Source: Chryseobacterium balustinum
GTDB lineage: Bacteria > Bacteroidota > Bacteroidia > Flavobacteriales > Weeksellaceae
NCBI RefSeq assembly: GCF_900168205.1
Contig: NZ_FUZE01000006.1
Coordinates: forward strand, 62,001 to 126,000
Reading direction: 5' to 3'
Length of the DNA: 64,000 nt
Shown here: positions 25,566 to 34,704 of the stretch, one piece after another
How positions within the stretch are numbered: position 1 is the first letter of the stretch
How the letters are laid out: each line of letters begins with the position of its first letter
Notes under the pieces: model-generated
What the model was told of the DNA's origin: nothing
Database searches by the model: none
The model's input: the letters and a program-made list of their open reading frames with translations, nothing else
Program-made: the position numbers and the translations under genes

Positions 25566-25907
25566 ATGAAAAATTTATTTGTGCTATTCTTAATTTTTTG
25601 TGCTTCATTTTGCTTTGCTCAAAAAGAAGACCTTAGAAAAGCGATAAAGGAAGAAAGTATAAACGGGGCTTTAGATTTTTCAAAAATGGTTGAAGAAAAA
25701 TATTCATCTGCTCCATTCCTTCGGTTTGGCGACACTTTATATAACAAGAAAGACTTTGCAATTTTGCTTTGGGGTGCAAAAGTGAAAAATTTAGGAATAG
25801 AATCTATGGATGAGGCTTTAAAACTTTGGGAAGAAATTCATAATAAAAAATTAACTACTCCTGAAAGTAAAGCATTAAAAGTAGGATTTAAAACAAAATT
25901 TGAATAA
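25566..25907 (+). CDS. Small exported protein of unknown function
   Basis: The 113-residue product starts with a clear signal peptide, MKNLFVLFLIFCASFCFAQ, with cleavage before or after the final Q. The frame extends 10 codons upstream, but those codons would mask the signal peptide, so ATG 25566 is chosen. The mature part is helical and charged with no recognised domain. It lies 42 nt after the preceding lipoprotein gene and is probably in the same transcript. Confidence 0.65.
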   Translation: MKNLFVLFLIFCASFCFAQKEDLRKAIKEESINGALDFSKMVEEKYSSAPFLRFGDTLYNKKDFAILLWGAKVKNLGIESMDEALKLWEEIHNKKLTTPESKALKVGFKTKFE

Positions 25908-25974
25908 ACTGATTATTTTTAAAGTTATTCATTTGCATATTTTTTGCTCCTTCCAAAAGACCAAATATTAATTA

Positions 25975-26622
25975 ATGAAAAAACTTATTCTACTACCAAG
26001 TCTTATCTTTATATGTTCGTGTGAAAACAAAAAGAATGAAAAGATTAATACAAATTCTCCATCAGAAAGTTCACAACAAATTTCCTATAAAGATTCTCTT
26101 AGCAAAAACAATTCACCACAAACGATTGATGAAATTAAAACAGAATATGTTTTACTTAATAATCAGTTAATCGCCAAAAAACTCGATTCTGCAAGCTTTG
26201 ATTATGAATGTAATGAGGTTTCCGGAAACGTGGTTTATTACAGTTCAAATGGTGAGCTCAAAAGTATTAAGCATTTTCATGGAGACAGTCATTTTTCTTC
26301 TGTAGAAAATTATTATTTGAAAAACGGAAAGCCATTTTTTATTTTTAAAGACGATACGGTTTGGAATTTTGACGGTGGAACTCCCGAAAAACCGGAAACC
26401 AAAGATGAAATAAACCAACAGCGAATGTATATCGTTAACGGTAAAGCAATTGAATGTTTAGAAAAGAAATTTACCATTAAATCCAGCTCTAAAAATAACC
26501 CAAAGCCTGACGATATTCAAAATGTTCAAAGCAAAAACTGTTCGTATTCAGAATTGCAGAAAACATTTGAAGTACTTCTGAAAAACAGAGATAAAAAAGG
26601 AAAAACAAGCTGTATTCTATAA
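25975..26622 (+). CDS. Lipoprotein of unknown function
   Basis: This 215-residue lipoprotein has the lipobox ICSC (Cys about residue 16) followed by a Ser/Asn/Lys-rich spacer. The middle (VVYYSSNGELKSIKHFHGDS then ENYYLKNGKPFFIFKDD) has the rhythm of YwqK/MORN-like beta-hairpin repeats. The assignment is tentative. It is the last of three exported-protein genes and ends before a strong two-way terminator. Function is unknown. Confidence 0.68.
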   Translation: MKKLILLPSLIFICSCENKKNEKINTNSPSESSQQISYKDSLSKNNSPQTIDEIKTEYVLLNNQLIAKKLDSASFDYECNEVSGNVVYYSSNGELKSIKHFHGDSHFSSVENYYLKNGKPFFIFKDDTVWNFDGGTPEKPETKDEINQQRMYIVNGKAIECLEKKFTIKSSSKNNPKPDDIQNVQSKNCSYSELQKTFEVLLKNRDKKGKTSCIL

Positions 26623-26625
26623 AAC

Positions 26626-26659
26626 AAAAAAGAGGATTCATTATTGAATCCTCTTTTTT
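26626..26659. terminator. Bidirectional terminator between convergent genes
   Basis: A 15-bp perfect stem (26626-26640 with 26645-26659) with a TTAT loop has A-runs on one side and T-runs on the other. It serves the plus-strand lipoprotein gene and minus-strand frr. Confidence 0.9.
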
Positions 26660-26680
26660 AATATTTTCAAAGCCTGAAAA

Positions 26681-27235
26681 TTATACTTTCATAATTTCAG
26701 CTTCTTTTGCTTTTAAATGGTCGTCACAAAGTTTTACATGTTTGTCTGTAAGTTCTTGGATTGTAGCTTCCACATTTTTAACTAAATCTTCAGAAACTCC
26801 TTCCAGTTTCTTCAGTTCTTTGATACCATTTTGTCTTGCGTTTCTTACAACGATTTTAGTATCTTCAGTTTCACCTTTAGCTTGTTTAGCCAATTCTTTT
26901 CTTCTGTCCTCGGTTAAGGGGGGGACATTAAGGATGATGTTTTCTCCGTTATTAGAAGGTGCAAATCCTAAGTTAGAATTAATAATAGCTTTTTCAATAG
27001 CACCAATTGCAGTTCTGTCCCAAGGTTGAATAGAGATGGTCATCGCATCGGGTACTGATACGTTAGCAACCTGGTTAAGAGGAGTTGGAGCACCATAATA
27101 TTCTACCATCACATCCTGAACCATATTTGTAGACGCACGTCCCGCTCTGATTCTTTGAAATGCATGATCCAAGTGCTTTATAGCCGCTTCCATATCATGT
27201 TTTACAGATTCTACGATAAGATCTAATTCTTCCAT
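26681..27235 (-). CDS. frr: Ribosome recycling factor
   Basis: This 184-residue protein works with EF-G to split post-termination ribosomes. Family signatures are visible: HAFQRIRAGRAS near residues 25-36, then YGAPTPLNQVANVSVPDAMT, IQPWDRTAIGAIEKAI and LTEDRRKELAKQAKGE. The frame could start ten codons earlier, but ATG 27235 gives the normal 184-185 residue length and the usual MEELDLI start. It lies 116 nt downstream of pyrH in the conserved pyrH-frr order. Confidence 0.97.
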   Translation of the reverse strand: MEELDLIVESVKHDMEAAIKHLDHAFQRIRAGRASTNMVQDVMVEYYGAPTPLNQVANVSVPDAMTISIQPWDRTAIGAIEKAIINSNLGFAPSNNGENIILNVPPLTEDRRKELAKQAKGETEDTKIVVRNARQNGIKELKKLEGVSEDLVKNVEATIQELTDKHVKLCDDHLKAKEAEIMKV

Positions 27236-27278
27236 TATATATATAAAATTTGAATAGTTACACATTGATTAAAGATGA

Positions 27279-27304
27279 GTAATAAGTAATGGGTAATAAG
27301 TAAT
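27279..27304. repeat. Two tandem 12-bp copies in the pyrH-frr gap
   Basis: GTAATAAGTAAT occurs at 27279-27290 and again at 27293-27304, with two G between. It lies in the leader of frr on its minus-strand transcript. No function is evident. Confidence 0.6.
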
Positions 27305-27351
27305 CATAATGCTAAAAACCTAATCCCTAAAATCTATTATCTGCTACCTTA

Positions 27352-28059
27352 TTATAAATTAACTAATGTTCCTACATTTTCTCCATCTACAATTTTCAAT
27401 AAATTACCGTCTTTGTTCATATCAAACACGATGATTGGTAATTTATTTTCGTGGCTTAATGTAAAGGCTGTCATATCCATTACTTTAAGGTCTTTTTCAA
27501 AAACTTCTTCGAAAGTTAAAGAATTATACTTTACAGCATTTTCGTTTTTCTCAGGATCGCTGTCGTAGATACCGTCAACTCTGGTTCCTTTTAGAATAAC
27601 ATCAGCTCCTATTTCGATAGCTCTTAATGTTGCAGCGGTGTCGGTGGTAAAATAAGGGTTTCCTGTTCCAGCTCCGAAGATCACTACTCTACCTTTTTCA
27701 AGATGTCTTACTGCTCTTCTTTTAATGAAAGGTTCTGCAACTTTATCCATTTCGATAGCAGATTGTAGTCTGGTTTTAATTCCGGCATCTTCCAAAGCGC
27801 CTTGTAATGCCATTCCGTTGATAACGGTTGCAAGCATTCCCATATAATCGCCTTGTACTCTATCCATTCCTTTTGCAGCTCCTGCTACACCACGGAAAAT
27901 GTTTCCTCCTCCAATTACAATCGCAATTTCGCAGCCTCTGTCAACCACTTTCTTGATTTCCTGAGCATATTCCATCAGTCTGTCGGTATCGATACCGTAT
28001 TGTCTGTTTCCCATTAATGCCTCACCGCTCAGTTTCAGAAGGATTCTTTTATATTTCAT
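27352..28059 (-). CDS. pyrH: UMP kinase
   Basis: This 235-residue member of the amino-acid kinase fold makes UDP from UMP and ATP. It begins [14 protein letters not shown], carries the glycine loop [11 protein letters not shown] (about 46-56), the [20 protein letters not shown] block that binds UMP and phosphate, and a late GVYD-like segment ([13 protein letters not shown]). Length is normal. The -7 element TATATTTG is at 28120-28113 on the minus strand, in the divergent gap shared with porQ. Confidence 0.97.
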   Translation of the reverse strand: MKYKRILLKLSGEALMGNRQYGIDTDRLMEYAQEIKKVVDRGCEIAIVIGGGNIFRGVAGAAKGMDRVQGDYMGMLATVINGMALQGALEDAGIKTRLQSAIEMDKVAEPFIKRRAVRHLEKGRVVIFGAGTGNPYFTTDTAATLRAIEIGADVILKGTRVDGIYDSDPEKNENAVKYNSLTFEEVFEKDLKVMDMTAFTLSHENKLPIIVFDMNKDGNLLKIVDGENVGTLVNL

Positions 28060-28177
28060 TGTAAATTTTAATAATAGTTTTTAAGAATTAATTTTCCTGA
28101 AAATTAACTTGGCAAATATAATCATTATAAATATTGAAAAAAAGAAAAATATTATACATAAATAATGACATAAATAT

Positions 28178-28207
28178 TTTGATAAGTAGTAAAAAGGATT
28201 ATTTTTG
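28178..28207 (+). promoter_or_regulatory. porQ promoter
   Basis: TTTG at 28178-28181, an 18-bp spacer and TATTTTTG at 28200-28207 match the Bacteroidota consensus. The RNA start would lie just before the TTG start codon at 28226. The divergent pyrH -7 element is at 28120-28113. Confidence 0.7.
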
Positions 28208-28225
28208 CATTAATTAAATACTGAT

Positions 28226-29218
28226 TTGAAGAAAGTACTAATTTTTTCACTATTTCTTTCGGGAATTGTTTCATTTGCACAAAATGGAACAAATGTTTAT
28301 TCTTTCTTAAATATTCCCGTCTCTGCAAGACAGGCTGCTTTAGGTGGCGATGCAATTACCATTAGAGATTACGATGTATCTTTTGCCATTGCCAATCCGG
28401 CTTTGTTGAATAAAGATTCAGATAAACAGCTTTCGATAAATGCTTCTACCTATTTGGCAGATTCAAAATTCGGGACAATTGCTTTTGCTAAAGATTTAGA
28501 CAATGGGCATATGGTGACCGTAAATGCGAGATATTTAGGCTACGGAAATATCCCAAGAACCGATGAAAGCGGTTTTGAAATGGGAGAGTTTTCGGCTTCT
28601 GATGTTGCTGTAGGTGCAGGGTATGCGTATCAGTTTGAAGAAGACTGGACGATAGGGGGAGGATTAAATTTTATCACTTCGAAAATCGACACTTATACTT
28701 CTTCTGCCTTATCCGGAACTTTAGCCGCTACTTATCACAACAAGCAAAATAAAGAGGTAGCTTCAGTAGTTCTTAGAAATTTTGGATATCAGTTTAAATC
28801 ATTCAATGGCGAAAGAGAGAATCTTCCGTTTAGAATAGATTTAGGATATACCAGGATATTGAAAGCAATTCCTCTTGCCATTACTATTACAGCACACGAC
28901 TTACAGAAATTTGACATTTCTTCCGATTATAATGTTAACGGACAGGAAATTGGTTTCGGAAGAAAACTTGCCGATCACTTTTCTCTAGGTGCCGAGCTTT
29001 TTCCTGAAAAAGGCTTCAATATAAGATTAGGATATAACGTGAGAAGAGGAAACGAACTTGCGGTAGTCGATCAAAGAAACTTTACCGGATTATCTGCGGG
29101 CTTTGGTCTCAAGATTTCAAAATTCCGTTTAGATTATGCTCATGTGAGATATCATAATTCTTCCAACGTCAATCAGATCGGGATTTCTGTAGACTTAAGC
29201 GGTCATCGAGGAGAGTAA
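28226..29218 (+). CDS. porQ: Type IX secretion system protein PorQ
   Basis: This 330-residue outer-membrane barrel of the PorV/PorQ family has a signal peptide (LIFSLFLSGIVSFAQ) and the family opening VYSFLNIPVSARQAALGG. Alternating strands follow to the end. PorQ is reported to be needed for the type IX sorting machinery. The start codon is TTG at 28226; no ATG lies close enough, and the promoter ends at 28207. The neighbourhood of pyrH and cmk is typical of Bacteroidota. Confidence 0.9.
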   Translation: MKKVLIFSLFLSGIVSFAQNGTNVYSFLNIPVSARQAALGGDAITIRDYDVSFAIANPALLNKDSDKQLSINASTYLADSKFGTIAFAKDLDNGHMVTVNARYLGYGNIPRTDESGFEMGEFSASDVAVGAGYAYQFEEDWTIGGGLNFITSKIDTYTSSALSGTLAATYHNKQNKEVASVVLRNFGYQFKSFNGERENLPFRIDLGYTRILKAIPLAITITAHDLQKFDISSDYNVNGQEIGFGRKLADHFSLGAELFPEKGFNIRLGYNVRRGNELAVVDQRNFTGLSAGFGLKISKFRLDYAHVRYHNSSNVNQIGISVDLSGHRGE

Positions 29219-29299
29219 ATTTATTGCAAAACTTTAAATATTCAACTTTATCATTCATTCATACTTGATTTTTTCAGAAAATTTCTTGAAATTTGTCCT

Positions 29300-29986
29300 A
29301 TGAAAAAACCAGTAATCGCTATTGATGGATTTTCTTCTACCGGAAAAAGTTCAATCTCAAAAATTATTGCCAAAAAATTGGGTATCGTGCACCTAGATAC
29401 CGGTGCTTTATATCGAGGTATTACTTGGTTTGCTCTGCAAAATTGTATTGATGAAAATGATAATATCAATTTGTCAGAGCTTTTCAAATCATTTCATTTA
29501 ATTGAATTAGAATTTAAAAAAGAAGATGAAGAATTGGTTCTTTTCCTTAATCATATCAATATTGCCAAAGAAATTCGAAGCAATGAAGTCTCTGAAAATG
29601 TAAGCCTAGTTGCAAAGCAGAAAGAAGTAAGAGATTTTCTGCTGGATGCACAAAGGGTAATAGCAAAAAATGGAGGCGTAATCATGGATGGAAGAGATAT
29701 TGGAACCGTAGTTTTACCCGATGCCGATTTTAAATTTTTTCTTACCGCAAGTATTGACGAACGTACAGCACGCAGATATAATGAGCTTTTATCGTTAGGA
29801 ATTGAAGCCGAAGAAAATCAGGTGAAAGAAAATCTTATAGAAAGAGACCGTATTGACAGTGAAAGAGAAATTTCACCATTGCGACAGGCGGAAGATGCCA
29901 TCGTGATTGACAATACAAATCTGACAAAAAGTCAAACAATCGAAAGCATATTACAATATCTTACAAAAATTAACAATTTTTATTAG
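29300..29986 (+). CDS. cmk: Cytidylate kinase
   Basis: This 228-residue kinase phosphorylates CMP and dCMP. The P-loop is GFSSTGKSS (about residues 8-16). The CMP-binding block HLDTGALYRGITW and DGRDIGTVVLPDADFKFFLT follow, and the lid ERDRIDSEREISPLRQAED is present. Length is normal. It lies 81 nt after porQ and could share its transcript. Confidence 0.96.
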   Translation: MKKPVIAIDGFSSTGKSSISKIIAKKLGIVHLDTGALYRGITWFALQNCIDENDNINLSELFKSFHLIELEFKKEDEELVLFLNHINIAKEIRSNEVSENVSLVAKQKEVRDFLLDAQRVIAKNGGVIMDGRDIGTVVLPDADFKFFLTASIDERTARRYNELLSLGIEAEENQVKENLIERDRIDSEREISPLRQAEDAIVIDNTNLTKSQTIESILQYLTKINNFY

Positions 29987-30065
29987 ACATAAACCTTGAT
30001 TGGTATATTAATTGTAACCTTTTAAAACGAAAACTAGTATTTATTAACTATTAAAAAAACAAAAA

Positions 30066-30413
30066 ATGTCTAGAAAAGGAAATAATACAGCAGGTATTTT
30101 AGCAGGTCTTTTAGCAGGTGCTGCAGCAGGTGTAATTTTAGGAATGCTTTATGCTCCTGAGGAAGGAAAAGAAACAAGAAAAAAAATCAAAAGCAAAGCC
30201 GATGACCTAAAAGATCAGGCAAAAAATAAATATGGTGAAGTATCTGAAATAGTAAAAGATCAGTATGATAATATCTCTTCTACTTTCAAAGAAACTGCCA
30301 ATAATGTAGCGCATACCGTAAAAGACGGATATGACAAATACAAAGATCAAATTGTTTCTAAAACTACCGATATGGTAAAAGATGTAGAATCTGGATTGAA
30401 TGATCTTAAATAA
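30066..30413 (+). CDS. YtxH-domain envelope stress-type protein
   Basis: The 115-residue protein has a Gly/Ala-rich hydrophobic segment near the start (GILAGLLAGAAAGVILGMLY, about 10-29) followed by APEEGKETRKKIKSKADDLK. The rest is a long amphipathic coiled coil, the pattern of YtxH proteins. These are usually general-stress membrane-associated proteins. It lies upstream of a terminator and of two more small membrane-linked genes, an arrangement common in Flavobacteriia. Confidence 0.85.
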   Translation: MSRKGNNTAGILAGLLAGAAAGVILGMLYAPEEGKETRKKIKSKADDLKDQAKNKYGEVSEIVKDQYDNISSTFKETANNVAHTVKDGYDKYKDQIVSKTTDMVKDVESGLNDLK

Positions 30414-30439
30414 TTGTATTTAATTTTTAATTAAATATA

Positions 30440-30474
30440 AAAAAGGAACTTTAGTTAAAAGAGTTCCTTTTTTT
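30440..30474 (+). terminator. Terminator after the YtxH gene
   Basis: An 11-bp stem (30440-30450 with 30462-30472) with an 11-nt loop is followed by T-rich sequence. Confidence 0.75.
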
Positions 30475-30497
30475 GTAACTTTTAAAAAAATATAAGG

Positions 30498-30806
30498 ATG
30501 ATTGAAACGATTAAAGAATACGCATCTAAGAGAATAGATTTGCTGAAAATTGAAGCCACAGAAAAATCTTCAATTTCTGCGGGTGTTATTGCCTATCTAG
30601 TGATATTATTGGTAGCTTTTGGATTTTTTATCATTCTTTTCAATTTTGGTTTGGCCTTTCTTATTGGTAAAGCTTTAGATAATTATTCATATGGATTCTT
30701 AATTGTTGCTGCATTTTATTTTGTGGTGATGGTTTTAGTTGCTACCTTTAAAAAAAGAATCGTAAATATGGTGGCAAATAAAGTAATCGAATTTTTAAAT
30801 CATTAA
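30498..30806 (+). CDS. Holin-like superfamily III membrane protein (DUF1469 type)
   Basis: This 102-residue protein has an amphipathic N-terminus (ETIKEYASKRIDLLKIEATE) and two hydrophobic helices (about 30-60 and 65-90) separated by DNYSYG. This matches the phage holin family 3-6 / DUF1469 group. These are chromosomal membrane proteins of unclear role and do not indicate a prophage. It is followed after 3 nt by the next gene. Confidence 0.8.
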   Translation: MIETIKEYASKRIDLLKIEATEKSSISAGVIAYLVILLVAFGFFIILFNFGLAFLIGKALDNYSYGFLIVAAFYFVVMVLVATFKKRIVNMVANKVIEFLNH

Positions 30807-30809
30807 ACT

Positions 30810-31307
30810 ATGGGAAGAAATTACGAGAGCCTGGAAGAACTTAAAAGAAAGAAAAAACTTTTGAAAAGTGAAATTACCGATTTGGAAGCTCTTTTAACTT
30901 TTAAGAACACAAAAGAGAGTTTGAGCGCATTTACCAATGGTCTCAGCGATCAATATTTAAAAGAAAAGATCGATGAAGATGGTGAAGAAACAACTGTAAT
31001 CAGAAAAGATGTTATCGCAAAGCAAATCACATCTGAAGTAAAAGACCTTTTGCTAAGTAAAAATACGGCAATGGGAATTGCAGGAAGTGCATTTAAAGGC
31101 GACGCAATGGACACCGTTATCAAGCTTGCGGTTACTGCTTTTGTGGCAAATTATGCAAAGAAAAATATGAAAAGTCCAAACTGGAAAAAGAAAATCTTGG
31201 GAGCAGCATTAATTTATGTGGCACCAATGGTTTTAAAATTTATCCGTACAAAACTGGAAGCTTATCAAAAAACAAAAAGTGTATCCAGTATGGAACAACT
31301 TATATAA
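30810..31307 (+). CDS. Unknown protein coupled to the holin-like gene
   Basis: The 165-residue product starts with a coiled coil (SLEELKRKKKLLKSEITDLE) and has a mildly hydrophobic C-terminal half (ILGAALIYVAPMVLKFIRTK). It is probably attached to the inner membrane. The 3-nt spacing from the holin-like gene and the YtxH gene nearby suggest a shared envelope function. No domain was recognised. Confidence 0.75.
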   Translation: MGRNYESLEELKRKKKLLKSEITDLEALLTFKNTKESLSAFTNGLSDQYLKEKIDEDGEETTVIRKDVIAKQITSEVKDLLLSKNTAMGIAGSAFKGDAMDTVIKLAVTAFVANYAKKNMKSPNWKKKILGAALIYVAPMVLKFIRTKLEAYQKTKSVSSMEQLI

Positions 31308-31311
31308 ATTA

Positions 31312-31379
31312 GTTTGAGAGTTTTAGAGTCGGAGCGTTTTAGTGTTTTACACACTCTCCCACTCTAAAACCCTCCAAAC
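31312..31379. repeat. Large imperfect hairpin between convergent genes
   Basis: GTTTGAGAGTTTTAGAGT (31312-31329) pairs with its near-complement at 31361-31379, with only a few mismatches, around a 31-nt loop. A further CTCTCAAAC copy lies at about 31387-31395. It may act as a two-way terminator, or be a member of a dispersed repeat family. Confidence 0.6.
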
Positions 31380-31389
31380 ATTATAGCTC

Positions 31390-32115
31390 TCAAACTCTGA
31401 AGAGTTGTCCCAAAATTATCCCTGCAGCCATAGAAACATTCAGGCTTTCTGTAGACTGTGATTTCCCAAATCTTGGAATACTTATTTTTTTGTGAAGAAA
31501 TTTTTCTGTTTCATCACGCATTCCATTTCCTTCATTTCCTAAAATCAGATTGATTTTCTTTGGTTTTTCGAAATGATAAATATTTTCCCCTTCCATGTCG
31601 GTTCCCACATTGATATTTTCGGTTTTTGAAAGATATTCAACCAAATTGCAATAGACAATATTTACTCTTGTAAAAGAGCCCATCGTTGCCTGAATAACTT
31701 TCGGATTGTAAAAATCTACCGTGTCTTCACTGCAAATAATCTTTTCAATTCCAAACCAGTCTGCCAAACGAATAATCGTTCCTAAATTTCCCGGATCCTG
31801 AATTCCGTCTAAAACCAATTGGAAATCTTTGTCAATAAACTCAGACCTTTCTAGCAATTCACAAACCGCTACAGAATCTTTAGGATTTTGTAAAAAACTT
31901 ATTTTTTTAAGTTCATTTTCAGTGATCTGTGTAAACTGAACATCTTTGGACAGAAAATTGTTAGGTTCTGTAGAAAATATTTCTTTAATTTTAAAGTTAG
32001 AATTAGGAAGTTCAAGAATAGTTTTATTCCCTTCAACCAAAAACAAGTTGTATTTTTGCCTGAACTTCTTTTTATCTAAAGACTGTAAAATTTTAATTGT
32101 ATGAGCTGTAAGCAT
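31390..32115 (-). CDS. TrmH/SpoU-family RNA 2'-O-methyltransferase
   Basis: This 241-residue SPOUT methyltransferase modifies tRNA or rRNA ribose using S-adenosylmethionine. It has an N-terminal L30e-like substrate domain (IKILQSLDKKKFRQKYNLFL). The SPOUT motifs are DGIQDPGNLGTIIRLADWFG, NLILGNEGNGM and STESLNVSMAAGIILGQL at the knot. Start ATG 32115 gives the normal MLTxxxIK beginning, and the six codons before it are unlikely. Its first codons overlap those of the divergent tamL by 15 bp. Confidence 0.92.
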   Translation of the reverse strand: MLTAHTIKILQSLDKKKFRQKYNLFLVEGNKTILELPNSNFKIKEIFSTEPNNFLSKDVQFTQITENELKKISFLQNPKDSVAVCELLERSEFIDKDFQLVLDGIQDPGNLGTIIRLADWFGIEKIICSEDTVDFYNPKVIQATMGSFTRVNIVYCNLVEYLSKTENINVGTDMEGENIYHFEKPKKINLILGNEGNGMRDETEKFLHKKISIPRFGKSQSTESLNVSMAAGIILGQLFRV

Positions 32116-34704
32116 TTTAAGAATTCTCCTCAAAAATATTATAAAATAATATCATTTGCAACATTTGTTGGGTTACTTTATGCATGCAGTACCACAAAAA
32201 AAGTTCCGGATGGTGAATATCTACTTACTCAAAACAATTTTGAATTTGAAGATAAAAAGCAGTTTTTTGATGACGAACTGGAAGATTATGTACAGCAAAA
32301 GCCTAATAAAAAGCAGCTTCTTTTCATGCCGCTAAGTCTTCTTTTCTATAATGCAGCCAACCCTAAATACGATACGATTCTTAATGAATATATGACGTAT
32401 CCGAGTGAGATGAGAAATCAGAAACTTCGTGATTCTCTTTTTATTAAATACAATATGCAGAGCAGTGTAGGAAAAGGTCTTTTTATGGACAGGTTGTATC
32501 ATAATTGGGGAACTCCGCCGGTGATTTTAGATCAGACAAGAACTGAAAAAAGTGCAGAATCTATTGAGAAAAGAATGACGTACCGAGGTTTTTGGGATGC
32601 AGAAGTAAAATACGCTCACAAGCTTGATTCAGCAGCTAAAAAAGCATCTGTAAAATATTCTATTTTACACAACAGTCCTACAAATATTAAAGAGTATTAT
32701 TATAATATCCCCGATTTAGGCATCAAAGGACTTTATCAGCAGAAAATGCATGAAAGTTTGGTAAGAAAAGGGCAATTGCTCGATCAAACTGTTTTAGAAA
32801 AAGAAATTACCCGAATCAACGATTGGATGCGTGAAAACGGATATTATAGATTCAATGCCGGTAATGATGAGGTGGGTTTTGTTGCAGATTCTCTTTTAAG
32901 CAGAAAGGAGGTTCCATTGGTTTTAGAAATCCGTAAAGATTCTATAAACCGTCCTTACAAAAGAGCTACTTTTGGAAATATTGATGTGGCAATTGTCAAT
33001 CATCACACAGATTTTCCAAGAAGAACAGTGAAAGATAGTCTTAGAAGAATTAGATTTCATAAAATGAATGAAAATTATAAGACTTCGGCTTTATGGAGAA
33101 CAATTATTGTTGATAGTAAAACCATTTATGATCAGAAAAAATTAGATCTTACCAAGAGAAATCTTTTGGCAATGAATAATTTTAGTATTCTTAAAGCCAG
33201 AGATTCTTTGAGACAAGGCGGCACAACTGCGCCAAACGACAGTATTGTGGATGTTCTATATATTCTGAAACCTTTAGATAAGTATGAACTAAAGATAGGA
33301 ACAGATATCAATTATTCTCAGTTATTAAATTTAGGAGTTTCCCCTTCTGTAGACCTTACAACTCGAAACGTGTTTCGTGGAGCAGAAAACTTAACGACGA
33401 GTATTGCAGGAACTTTTGGATCTATCAGGAATCCTAAAAACTTAGATACAAGAATTTTAGCGTATGAATATTCTGCGCAGGGTTCTCTAAGTTTTCCTAG
33501 GCTTTTACTTCCATTTAATTATTATAAACTGATTCCTAAAAGATATACCCCAACATCTTCAATTGTTTTGGGAGCTTCGGTACAGAACAATATCGGTTTG
33601 GGAAGAACCAACTTTAATACAGGTTTAAATTATTTTGCCAATGTAAATGATCAGGTTTCACACAGATTAACGTTGTTTAATACTCTTTTCAGTTTAACGA
33701 AAAATAAAGACAGCTATTACGATTTCTTCGTAAATGATGATGTTGTAAGACAGACCGTCTTTAATGACTATTTTCTTTCTAATCCTCAGATTAAGCAGGA
33801 TTTTGAATCCGGAATTTTATCAAGAGATCAGGTTTCAGAAAAGATTATTACAGATCTAGGATATGCAGCATCCGTTGCGCCTGATCCTAAAAAAGCTGAT
33901 GATTTACTTTCTTTTCTAGGCACAATTGTCAACAAAGACAGACAAACCCAGGATGTACTTATTTCATCGATGATTTATAATTTCATTTATAATGAAATTG
34001 GTAAAAAAGATTACCCTAATGCTTTTTATTTTAACGGAAAAGTAGAATTGGCAGGGAATATTCCAAGTGTTTTTAATCAGAAAAGACAAGATGACGGTGG
34101 AATTTTAAGAAGCCCTGAAAGAACAATTTTCGGAATTCCATATGCACAGTTTGTAAAATTTGATTTTGATGTAAGAAAATATTTTAAATTTAATGGAAAT
34201 CAAACGTTAGCATTACGACAGTTTATTGGTGTAGGAATTCCTTATGGAAATTCTTCAGCAATGCCATTTGTAAGATCATACTTTAATGGAGGTTCTAATG
34301 ATATCAGAGCTTGGGTCGCATTTGGCGGTTTAGGACCGGGAGGTTCTCAGATTGACGAGAAAGTGCGTACTTATTTGATGGGGAATATTAAACTGACAAC
34401 AAATATAGAATACAGAATTCCATTTACCGAGATGTATGAAGGTGCTATTTTTACCGATATCGGAAACGTTTGGAATACTGAAAATAACGGTTTTGATGAT
34501 CAGTTTAAATTCAATAAATTCATCAGAGAAATGGGTATCGGTAGTGGTTTTGGTTTAAGAGTAAATGTTGCCTACATTACACTGAGAGTAGATTTAGCCT
34601 ACAAAATTTATGACCCGAACAAACCCGATGGTGACCGATGGAGATTCCATGATATTAAGCCTTTAAAACCAACCTTAAATATTGCTTTCGGATATCCTTT
34701 CTAA
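32101..34704 (+). CDS. tamL: Omp85 lipoprotein TamL (BamA/TamA family)
   Basis: This 867-residue outer-membrane assembly factor has an N-terminal signal peptide ending LLYAC (lipidated Cys about residue 29), followed by POTRA-like repeats and a C-terminal 16-strand surface-antigen barrel. The barrel includes the conserved VRSYFNGGSNDIRAWVAFGG loop near 725-745, equivalent to the VRGF/Y lid motif. A lipid anchor on an Omp85 protein is the defining mark of Bacteroidota TamL. A -7 match (TATTTTTG, 32051-32058) lies inside the methyltransferase gene. The end overlaps the convergent SanA-like gene by 4 nt. Confidence 0.9.
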   Translation: MSCKHFKNSPQKYYKIISFATFVGLLYACSTTKKVPDGEYLLTQNNFEFEDKKQFFDDELEDYVQQKPNKKQLLFMPLSLLFYNAANPKYDTILNEYMTYPSEMRNQKLRDSLFIKYNMQSSVGKGLFMDRLYHNWGTPPVILDQTRTEKSAESIEKRMTYRGFWDAEVKYAHKLDSAAKKASVKYSILHNSPTNIKEYYYNIPDLGIKGLYQQKMHESLVRKGQLLDQTVLEKEITRINDWMRENGYYRFNAGNDEVGFVADSLLSRKEVPLVLEIRKDSINRPYKRATFGNIDVAIVNHHTDFPRRTVKDSLRRIRFHKMNENYKTSALWRTIIVDSKTIYDQKKLDLTKRNLLAMNNFSILKARDSLRQGGTTAPNDSIVDVLYILKPLDKYELKIGTDINYSQLLNLGVSPSVDLTTRNVFRGAENLTTSIAGTFGSIRNPKNLDTRILAYEYSAQGSLSFPRLLLPFNYYKLIPKRYTPTSSIVLGASVQNNIGLGRTNFNTGLNYFANVNDQVSHRLTLFNTLFSLTKNKDSYYDFFVNDDVVRQTVFNDYFLSNPQIKQDFESGILSRDQVSEKIITDLGYAASVAPDPKKADDLLSFLGTIVNKDRQTQDVLISSMIYNFIYNEIGKKDYPNAFYFNGKVELAGNIPSVFNQKRQDDGGILRSPERTIFGIPYAQFVKFDFDVRKYFKFNGNQTLALRQFIGVGIPYGNSSAMPFVRSYFNGGSNDIRAWVAFGGLGPGGSQIDEKVRTYLMGNIKLTTNIEYRIPFTEMYEGAIFTDIGNVWNTENNGFDDQFKFNKFIREMGIGSGFGLRVNVAYITLRVDLAYKIYDPNKPDGDRWRFHDIKPLKPTLNIAFGYPF

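Noticed and set aside
30498-30806. Holin-family protein as evidence for a prophage
   Set aside because: No phage structural, lysis or integrase genes are nearby. The YtxH/holin-like/unknown trio is a normal chromosomal set in Flavobacteriia.
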